From: JAEZJZ01 sp964450265
GTDB lineage: Bacteria > Bacillota > UBA994 > UBA5500
Length of the DNA stretch: 22,525 bases
Reading direction: 5' to 3'
Assembly: GCA_964450265.1 (NCBI GenBank)
Contig: CAYVCY010000019.1
Coordinates: forward strand, 1-22,525
In this document: positions 14,101 through 20,153 of the stretch, piece by piece
Position numbering within the stretch: the stretch's first letter is position 1
Layout of the letters: the number at the start of each line of letters is the position of its first letter
Position numbers and translations under genes: made by a program
Notes under the pieces: generated by a model
The model's database searches: none
What the model was told of the DNA's origin: nothing
Seen by the model: the letters and a program-made list of their open reading frames with translations, nothing else

Positions 14101-15432
14101 ATGCTGAAACCGCGTTTTGTGGAGCGAGTGCGCCTGTTGCCATATAGCGGACAGGTGATCGTAGAAGAGGGACAATGGGTATCTGAAACAGAGACGGTAG
14201 CGCGGATCGACTATATTCCCGGCAGCATGCGGCGCTTTCAGGCAGCCGAGACTCTGCGGGTGAGTGGAAAAGCCTTGCGACATCAGATGCTCTTACCTGA
14301 AGGCGCTCCGGTAAAAGCCGGAGATCCGGTGGCAGCCAACTACACCTTCGGAGAGCGGCGGGTAGTCACTTCACCCTATGCAGGCTACATCGGGTTGGTC
14401 TCCAAAGGCTTAGGCCACGTCTATATCCGCGAACCGATTCCGGTGGGTTCAGATGAGCCGGAGGTCCTAAATGTGCCGGAGGCACTAGGAATGCAGGCAC
14501 GGTTCATTGGGGACACTCTGCGGGTTACCGTCGGACAAGCCGTAATCCCAGGGCAGGTGGTCGCCACCCGGTATGTGGAGAGAAAAACCTTGGTGGTTCA
14601 GTCCTCGGTATACGGCAAAGTGACCGAGATCAGCGATGGCGTGATCACCATCAAGCCGTTGCACGTGAGTACAGAATTGCCGGCTTATCTGGCTGGCCGG
14701 GTATCCCAGGTGATGCCAGGGCAGGGAGTGGTGGTCAAAGCTTATGCGCACTTGGTGCAAGGCCGCTATGGGGTCGGGGGCGAGACTGGCGGAACACTGT
14801 TGTTGGCCGCAGAGGCCAATAGCGAGCTGGATCCGTCAGCCGTCACCGCCAACTGGGAGGACAAGGTGGTAGTAGTCGGTTCCACTGCCAGCCTGTCTTT
14901 GATGCAAGCGGCTGCGCAGGCAGGGGCTAAGGCACTGGTCATGGGTTACTTGCCGATGCAAACGCTGAAGCAGTTCACTGCTGGTACAGGCACCGTCGGC
15001 TTGACCGGTGACGAGGATGTACCTTTTACCGTGGTGATCACGGAAGGATTCCTGCCACAAGCGATGTCATATCGGGCCTATGACACCCTGCAGGCAGCGT
15101 CAGGCCGCTATGCGGCGGTGAATGGAACCACCCATATTCGGGCGGGAGTGATCCGCCCGGAGGTTGTTGTCTGCCAATCTGAGTGGCCATCTATAGGTAC
15201 AGAGGATACTGTCGCCGATCAGGAGCTAGATCTAGGCGTCGTGGTCAGGATCATCCGTTCACCCTATGGGGGGCAGGTGGGCAGGGTGATTGCACTGCCT
15301 GACGAGAGGCAACAGATAGTCACTGGCTCTAGAGTGCGGGTAGCCACGGTACAGCTGGCAGAGAGCGCGGTAACGGTGCCGGTGAGCAATCTGGAGATCT
15401 GGCCCGATGCGGGGGGTGGGCAGAATGTCTAA
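14101..15432 (+). CDS. Unrecognised protein with repeated beta (barrel-sandwich-like) segments, glmL-associated
   Basis: I do not recognise this 443-residue protein. Its start abuts the GlmL-like stop, with GGAGGT (14087-14092) upstream, so co-translation is likely. The first 200 residues contain Gly/Pro/Val-rich strands resembling barrel-sandwich hybrid (biotinyl/lipoyl-like) folds: PYSGQVIVEEGQWVSETE, VTSPYAGYIGLVSKGLGHV and VQSSVYGKVTEISDGVITI. Residues about 255-350 look like an alpha/beta Rossmann-type unit (KVVVVGSTASLSLMQAAAQ, AGAKALVMGYLP). The last 70 residues have a KOW/SH3-like pattern (RSPYGGQVGRVIALPDERQQ). No lipoyl-attachment Lys context, signal peptide or membrane helix is evident. 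The modular build suggests a scaffold or carrier that works with the GlmL-like ATPase; this is inference. Confidence 0.75.
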   Translation: MLKPRFVERVRLLPYSGQVIVEEGQWVSETETVARIDYIPGSMRRFQAAETLRVSGKALRHQMLLPEGAPVKAGDPVAANYTFGERRVVTSPYAGYIGLVSKGLGHVYIREPIPVGSDEPEVLNVPEALGMQARFIGDTLRVTVGQAVIPGQVVATRYVERKTLVVQSSVYGKVTEISDGVITIKPLHVSTELPAYLAGRVSQVMPGQGVVVKAYAHLVQGRYGVGGETGGTLLLAAEANSELDPSAVTANWEDKVVVVGSTASLSLMQAAAQAGAKALVMGYLPMQTLKQFTAGTGTVGLTGDEDVPFTVVITEGFLPQAMSYRAYDTLQAASGRYAAVNGTTHIRAGVIRPEVVVCQSEWPSIGTEDTVADQELDLGVVVRIIRSPYGGQVGRVIALPDERQQIVTGSRVRVATVQLAESAVTVPVSNLEIWPDAGGGQNV

Positions 15433-16321
15433 GGCGGCGAAACGACAACCCGAACTGATCATCCTGGCCGTCGACGCCCAGAGTATCTATCGCCGTTTCC
15501 AAGGCTGGCCCGAGCTGTTAGCCGAAGGCCACCCCAAGGTATCTTTGGAAGTTCCGATCTTTGAGGAGCTGCCACTCAAAAAGTGGCGGGCTCGACTGAT
15601 GCAGCTAGCAGCGAAGAATACCAGCGACTTAAGGGATGCAATGCAGCAGTTGAAGCGCGTCTTTGGCCAGCAGCAACCGCTGACCAAGTGGGAGAGCATC
15701 TCCCACAGCCTGATGCTGCATTTCCTCCTCTTTGGAGTAGGCAGCCAGTGGCTGTTCAATCGTTATCAGACCGAGACCGGTGCCGTGGTGGTCAACGATC
15801 TGGACCGGGGCCCAGCCATTTGGCCGGGTTTCCGGCGCTCTAACCAAGAATACGGGATCAGTTGTTTGCTCGGAACAGGCTTTGAGCGGGGCACAGATAT
15901 GCGCGATCTGCTTTCTTCGCCTGAGGTGGCCAAGACCTTAGCAACCCTGGACGAGGAGGGTATGTTGATTGTCACCAACGCTGCTGCCAATCGGGTGCTC
16001 AATCGCCTTGGCGGGTTGGAGGGGAGGCGACCGGACGGTTCCTTCGCAGTCAGATGGCCAACCTTGGAGGCCGCTCAGCTAGACAGCCCCGGCATCAGGG
16101 AAGCGCTGCGCTTATCGGCCGCTGGCCTGATCCTGATGCTCCAGCAGACGGTGTTGCCCCTGGTAGAAGAGGCGAGAGGGAACCCATCCTTGCAGGGCTT
16201 CTTGCCCGGAGACCTGGCTGTAGCCGCGTTGGCCGTACTGGCAGATGTGCTGGCTGCAGACTGGCGCTCAGCCGGGCTGCTTCCTGAGACGGTGCAGGCT
16301 CTGCTGGAAGGGTTGGTCTAG
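15425..16321 (+). CDS. Unrecognised 298-residue protein, glmL-associated
   Basis: I do not recognise a family. The ATG at 15425 overlaps the previous gene by 8 bases and follows a GGGTGGG run; an upstream ATG at 15407 is less likely. A strand followed by an Asp (LIILAVDAQSIYRRFQGW) opens the protein and could begin a nucleotide-binding or Rossmann-like fold. The middle has a helical part (WRARLMQLAAKNTSDLRDAM) and a hydrophobic stretch LMLHFLLFGVGSQWLF (about 100-115). Later come GTGFERGTDMRDLLSSPEVA and Leu/Ala-rich helices (ALRLSAAGLILMLQQTVLPL). No catalytic motif is clear. Overlap and strand place it in one transcript with the GlmL-like gene and the beta-repeat gene. Confidence 0.7.
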   Translation: MSKAAKRQPELIILAVDAQSIYRRFQGWPELLAEGHPKVSLEVPIFEELPLKKWRARLMQLAAKNTSDLRDAMQQLKRVFGQQQPLTKWESISHSLMLHFLLFGVGSQWLFNRYQTETGAVVVNDLDRGPAIWPGFRRSNQEYGISCLLGTGFERGTDMRDLLSSPEVAKTLATLDEEGMLIVTNAAANRVLNRLGGLEGRRPDGSFAVRWPTLEAAQLDSPGIREALRLSAAGLILMLQQTVLPLVEEARGNPSLQGFLPGDLAVAALAVLADVLAADWRSAGLLPETVQALLEGLV

Positions 16322-16370
16322 CGATGCAACTATCGGCTTCAACTGACCATGCAATAGGAGGTGGACTGCT

Positions 16371-16547
16371 ATGCTGAATAGACTGAAACAGCTATTGATC
16401 AGTGGCGGTTCAAGAGGGCCGCAGCCATCTAATCTTTGCTTATGGAAAAGTCTTGACGAAATGGACCATCTGGCCAAGCAGCTGGCGGAGCAGGCCAATG
16501 AAGTAGCTGACTGGGCTACCCTGAAGCAGCAACTGGCCAGCAAGTAA
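16371..16547 (+). CDS. Small 58-residue protein at the end of the glmL-like operon
   Basis: A short frame with a very good ribosome binding site, AGGAGGTGG (16356-16364), and an ATG start at 16371. It begins 49 bases after the preceding stop on the same strand. The product reads MLNRLKQLLISGGSRGP, then a helical C-terminal half (LDEMDHLAKQLAEQANEVAD, WATLKQQLASK) with heptad-like spacing that could form a coiled coil. No family is recognised. It may be a small partner of the operon proteins. Initiation signal and helix pattern support coding; conservation is untested. Confidence 0.65.
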   Translation: MLNRLKQLLISGGSRGPQPSNLCLWKSLDEMDHLAKQLAEQANEVADWATLKQQLASK

Positions 16548-16637
16548 CGCGCAGCCGGTGGTAGAGAGCTTGACCGACAGGCAGTGGCTGGGCACACGTA
16601 GTCTGGCCCCTTGCGGACGGGCTTCGACCAATCACAA

Positions 16638-16668
16638 GGGCGACCGGATAGCACTTTTCCGGTCGCCC
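16638..16668. terminator. Bidirectional terminator between convergent genes
   Basis: GGGCGACCGGA (16638-16648) pairs with TCCGGTCGCCC (16658-16668) around TAGCACTTT. It lies between the plus-strand small ORF and the stop of the minus-strand MATE gene, so it can serve both. Confidence 0.8.
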
Positions 16669-16675
16669 TGCGCAT

Positions 16676-18079
16676 TTAGCTGGCTTGCAGTTCTGCTTCT
16701 ACCCGCTTTTTCCATTTTCCCAAGCGATAACGACCGAAGCTGAGGGCAAAGCGCACGTAGAGGTCGATGGTCATCGCCACCCACACCCCCATGATGCCAT
16801 AGCCCAGATTGAGGGCGAAGAAGTAGGAGAGGGGCAGCCGCACACCCCAGAGGCCCAGCGCACTGATTACCATAGGCGCTCTGGTATCACCAGCACCCCT
16901 CAGCGCCCCGTTATATACACCGGAAAGCTGCTGCGGGATCTGACAGATGCCCATCAGCACCAGATACTTCGCCCCCAATTCGATCACCTCTGCTTCGTTG
17001 CTGAGCAACCCGAACACCATCCTGGGGGTAAAGATGAGGAAGAAAGACGTGAAGGCAGTGAGGATGATATCCCACTTGACCAATTCTCGCACATAGCGTT
17101 CAGCCAACCTCAACGAGCGGGCACCGATGCTCTGTCCGACAAAGGCGGTAGCGGCCATGCCAAACCCGACCGCCGGCATGTAGGAGAGCGACTCGGCACT
17201 CATTCCCTGTTGATGGGCGGCCAGTGCGATCTCCCCGAAACTGACCACCAGGCTGGTGAGCAGGATCTGTCCCAGTTGCCGGAATAGATTCTCTCCGGCG
17301 GTGGGGATGCCGATGCTCAATACGGTCCGCACCTCTTTCCAAAGGATGCGGACACCGCGCAATCTAAAGAGCAGATCTTCCTGACGATAAAGCATGATAT
17401 ACAGCGCGAGCGCTGCGCCAGAGGCTTGGGCGATCACCTGCGCCCAGGCGGCGCCGATCACCCCCATCGCTGGGAAGCCCAGGTTGCCAAAGATCAACAC
17501 ATAGCTCAAAGCCACATTGATCAGGTTGATCAACATTGCCACCTGCATCGGCACCTTGGTGTTTCCGGCACCGCGCATAATCGCGCCGGTGACCTGCATC
17601 ACTGCCATAAAGGGTACGCCCCAGACGGCGATGCGCAGGTAGTCGGTGCCGACATCCAACAGATCGCCACTGGTATTGTACAGCGCCACCAGCACTGGAC
17701 GGGCAAACGAGTACAGCAAGATCGCGAAGGACATCACCAGTCCCATAGTCAGAAAGAACGCCTGCTCGCCATAACGGCCAGCCGCCTCTCGATCGCCCGC
17801 GCCGACTGAGCGTGCAACCATGACAGTAGTACCGGTGCCGATTGCAGCGAAAACACCCCAGATGAGCATGGTGATGCGCCGTCCCAATCCCACCGCTCCT
17901 ACCGCCAACGCACCCACCCGGCCTAACATGGCAGAGGAGACCATGCCGACGCTCATCTGCAACACGTTCTCAATTGTTGCCGGCCAGACCATCGCAAAAA
18001 TGCGCTGCCGCATCTCAGACTGGCTCATGTCCTCCCTGAGGGGAGGGAAGGTCTTGACCTTCTCAGGCAAAGCACTCAC
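16676..18079 (-). CDS. MATE-family multidrug/cation antiporter
   Basis: A 467-residue polytopic membrane protein with about 12 hydrophobic helices in the usual two halves. Family-typical segments include MVWPATIENVLQMSVGMVSSAMLGRVGA near the N-terminus and VMQVTGAIMRGAGNTKVPMQ in the first half. NGALRGAGDTRAPMVISALG is the matching position of the second half, and the GAGNT/GAGDT pair is characteristic of MATE halves. It would export drugs or metabolites using a Na+ or H+ gradient; the substrate cannot be told. The start is GTG at 18077-18079, with only a weak GGA upstream. An ATG 17 codons in has GGGAGG too close to serve. The C-terminus is a short basic cytoplasmic tail. Confidence 0.93.
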   Translation of the reverse strand: MSALPEKVKTFPPLREDMSQSEMRQRIFAMVWPATIENVLQMSVGMVSSAMLGRVGALAVGAVGLGRRITMLIWGVFAAIGTGTTVMVARSVGAGDREAAGRYGEQAFFLTMGLVMSFAILLYSFARPVLVALYNTSGDLLDVGTDYLRIAVWGVPFMAVMQVTGAIMRGAGNTKVPMQVAMLINLINVALSYVLIFGNLGFPAMGVIGAAWAQVIAQASGAALALYIMLYRQEDLLFRLRGVRILWKEVRTVLSIGIPTAGENLFRQLGQILLTSLVVSFGEIALAAHQQGMSAESLSYMPAVGFGMAATAFVGQSIGARSLRLAERYVRELVKWDIILTAFTSFFLIFTPRMVFGLLSNEAEVIELGAKYLVLMGICQIPQQLSGVYNGALRGAGDTRAPMVISALGLWGVRLPLSYFFALNLGYGIMGVWVAMTIDLYVRFALSFGRYRLGKWKKRVEAELQAS

Positions 18080-18170
18080 TCCAAACTATTCTGTGATCCC
18101 TTTGATTTTAATTCGCCAACAAAAGCAATTCTCCTGTGCCCAAATAGTGGGAAAATAGACGCAGGCACGA

Positions 18171-18212
18171 CATCCTATCCTGAGTAACGAGGAGAGGACA
18201 GGAGATAGGATG
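18171..18212. other. Inverted repeat in the MATE-rubredoxin gap
   Basis: CATCCTATC (18171-18179) pairs with GATAGGATG (18204-18212). The 383-base gap 18080-18462 carries no gene and must hold the divergent promoters of the MATE and rubredoxin genes. This inverted repeat and the hairpin repeats at 18270-18440 are its only structure that I can identify. Confidence 0.4.
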
Positions 18213-18269
18213 AAGGCATCCCTCGGTTTCTAGCAGGAATATGGCCCCTGCTGCCCGAACAAGTACTAG

Positions 18270-18440
18270 CAACATCAAGGATGTTGCGGGAGGACCAAGC
18301 TAATAGTTGTTAGAGGAACGTTCGCTTCATGGCCTGCAACATCTGGGATGCTGCTAGTGGAAGAGCGACTGGTGGTTCCTGCCCTGATGGGCAACTTCCG
18401 TTGCATCAGCAAGGCGAATCTTTCGTCAGAAAGAATGGCC
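18270..18440 (-). repeat. Second cluster of dispersed hairpin repeats
   Basis: The hairpin CAACATC-aag-GATGTTG is at 18270-18286. A near copy, CAACATC-tgg-GATGCTG, is at 18337-18353. A bulged hairpin CTGATGggCAAC / GTTGCATCAG is at 18384-18409. The segment 18410-18440, read on the minus strand, gives GGCCATTCTTTCTGACGAA, then AGATTCGCCTTG. The last matches the repeat at 9112-9140 almost base for base, in opposite orientation relative to the following gene. Confidence 0.7.
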
Positions 18441-18462
18441 TTAGTGAAAGGAGGGTGTTGAA

Positions 18463-18624
18463 TTGCAGAAGTATGTGTGCACAGTCTGTGGTTACATCTA
18501 CGATCCGGCGCAGGGGGACCCTGAGAACGGCGTCGAACCAGGTACTTCATTCGAGAAGCTGCCGGAAGATTGGGTCTGCCCGCTTTGTGGCGTGGATACC
18601 TCGCTATTCGAACCAGCAGAGTAA
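18463..18624 (+). CDS. Rubredoxin
   Basis: A small cytoplasmic iron protein of 53 residues that carries single electrons, commonly in anaerobes for oxygen or peroxide detoxification. The four Cys ligands are in YVCTVCGYIYDP (Cys6, Cys9) and WVCPLCGVD (Cys39, Cys42). The classic GDPENGVEPGT, FEKLPEDW and final FEPAE segments are present, so it is full length. Translation starts at TTG 18463, with AAAGGAGGG (18447-18455) seven bases upstream. The HD-GYP gene starts 87 bases downstream on the same strand with no clear terminator between, so the two may be co-transcribed. Confidence 0.97.
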   Translation: MQKYVCTVCGYIYDPAQGDPENGVEPGTSFEKLPEDWVCPLCGVDTSLFEPAE

Positions 18625-18711
18625 CATGTCTAGACCTTGGGCGGCACCCCTGGCCACCTCTCGGGTAGGGCGATGGCCGCCCAATCCGTGTTTGGACAAT
18701 GGAGGCAGAAG

Positions 18712-19980
18712 ATGAATTTTCAGGACCTACGGATTTCGCTGAAGGACATGGTGATCAGCCTGTCGCAGGCGACCGACCTAGTCAGCCCAACGGTAGCCAA
18801 TCACCAAAAGCGAGTGGCTTACATGGCCTCCAGTCTGGCGCAGGGCATGGGGTTGGATGCACCGAGCTGCAATCGGTTGTTAATGGCTGGTGCAATGCAC
18901 GATGTGGGTGCTTTGTCGCTGGCGGAGCGTCTGAGCGCTCTGCGCTTCGAGGCAGATGCGAAAGCGATGCAGGCCCATTCGCTGGCGGGAGCTGCTTTGG
19001 TGCGCACCTTTCCGCCACTGGCAGACATTTCCCCTTTGATAGCATACCACCACCATCCCTTCAGCAATCACAACCCAGACGTCCCGTGGGAGGCAGGCTT
19101 GCTTCATCTATGCGACCGAGTGGATGCGTTCCTGGACCACAGCCAACCGTTGCTGGACCAGGTAGCGACGGTCAGCCAACACATACAGGCCGACGCTAAC
19201 CAGAAGTTCGATCCACAGGTGGTGGACGGCTTCCTCAAGCTGGCCAAAAAAGAGTCCTTTTGGCTGGACATGAAACCGAGCATGCTGGACGGTGCTCTGA
19301 ACAGCTTAGGGCGCGCCTCCGTCATCGGTCTAGACCTCGCCGGGCTAGCTGACCTAGCTCGCCTGTTCAGCCAGATAGTCGACTTCCGCAGTCGCTTCAC
19401 TTCCACTCACTCCAGTGGGGTGGCAGCTAGCGCCGAAGCCTTGGCTAATCTGGCCGGCCTGTCACAGACGGAAGGTAAGCACCTCAGTGTGGCTGGGCAC
19501 TTGCATGATCTGGGTAAGCTGGCCATCCCCATCGAAGTCTTGGAAAAGGACGGTCGCTTGACTGAGCAGGAGTTGCGCCTGATCCGCAGCCACACCTTCT
19601 ATACCTACCGCACACTGCAGACGGTGCGTGGGTTGGAGACGTTAGCTGGCTGGGCTGCCTATCATCACGAGCGCCTGGATGGCACCGGCTACCCCTTTCG
19701 CCATGGCGAGCAGGAGCTGACCCTGAAGGCGAGAATAGTCGCCGTGGCAGATGTCTTTACCGCGATCAGTGAAGACAGACCCTATCGCGTCGGAATGGAT
19801 CGAGAGGCAGCTAGCAGAGTGCTGAGCAGTCTGGCCGCAAACGGTGGTCTGGATCCCCGTCTGGTAGAACTGTTGTTGGACAACTATCCACAGTTGGACT
19901 GGGAGCGGCGACGGGCCCAGGCAAAGGCTACCGATACATACAACCAGTTCTGGCTCAAGCTGCCCCAGGCCGGCATTTGA
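18712..19980 (+). CDS. HD-GYP protein with an additional N-terminal HD domain
   Basis: A 422-residue soluble protein with two HD metal-phosphohydrolase domains. The C-terminal one (about 230-400) is an HD-GYP domain with the complete signature: HLHDLGKL (His265, Asp266), His294, HHERLDGTGYP (318-328) and VADVFTAI. It should hydrolyse cyclic di-GMP or a related cyclic dinucleotide. The N-terminal one (about 25-145) keeps MHDVGALSL (His63, Asp64) and YHHHPFS, but has no GYP, so it may bind metal without being an HD-GYP enzyme. No receiver domain or membrane segment is seen. The start ATG has GGAGG (18701-18705) six bases upstream; the frame is open back to 18637, but that part lacks a site. HD-GYP enzymes use a di- or tri-iron centre, which makes the neighbouring rubredoxin interesting. 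An intrinsic terminator follows. Confidence 0.9.
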   Translation: MNFQDLRISLKDMVISLSQATDLVSPTVANHQKRVAYMASSLAQGMGLDAPSCNRLLMAGAMHDVGALSLAERLSALRFEADAKAMQAHSLAGAALVRTFPPLADISPLIAYHHHPFSNHNPDVPWEAGLLHLCDRVDAFLDHSQPLLDQVATVSQHIQADANQKFDPQVVDGFLKLAKKESFWLDMKPSMLDGALNSLGRASVIGLDLAGLADLARLFSQIVDFRSRFTSTHSSGVAASAEALANLAGLSQTEGKHLSVAGHLHDLGKLAIPIEVLEKDGRLTEQELRLIRSHTFYTYRTLQTVRGLETLAGWAAYHHERLDGTGYPFRHGEQELTLKARIVAVADVFTAISEDRPYRVGMDREAASRVLSSLAANGGLDPRLVELLLDNYPQLDWERRRAQAKATDTYNQFWLKLPQAGI

Positions 19981-20024
19981 CCGGTTGCAGGGCTGATACC
20001 GGCAAAGCGAGCCAGATATGCGTC

Positions 20025-20075
20025 GACCCCAAGCACGGCCAAGCATCGGGAGGCTGTGCCTGGGGTCTTTGTTTT
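20025..20075 (+). terminator. Intrinsic terminator after the HD-GYP gene
   Basis: GACCCCA (20025-20031), GCAC and GCC pair, around single mismatches, with GGC, GTGC and TGGGGTC (20061-20067). TTTGTTTT follows directly. It is the best intrinsic terminator in the window. Confidence 0.9.
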
Positions 20076-20153
20076 ATCAAACCACCAAACAGGGAAACCT
20101 TACTAAAGTAGAGAATATGATATAGGTTAAGCCTAAGCAACGAGGTGTGTAGA

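Noticed and set aside
16685..17287. 200-residue plus-strand frame opposite the MATE gene
   Set aside because: His/Gln-rich antisense shadow of a clear membrane-protein gene; no ribosome binding site fits.
18080..18462. Riboswitch or T-box upstream of rubredoxin
   Set aside because: The hairpins there recur elsewhere in the opposite orientation and no conserved riboswitch core was recognised, so repeats are the better explanation.
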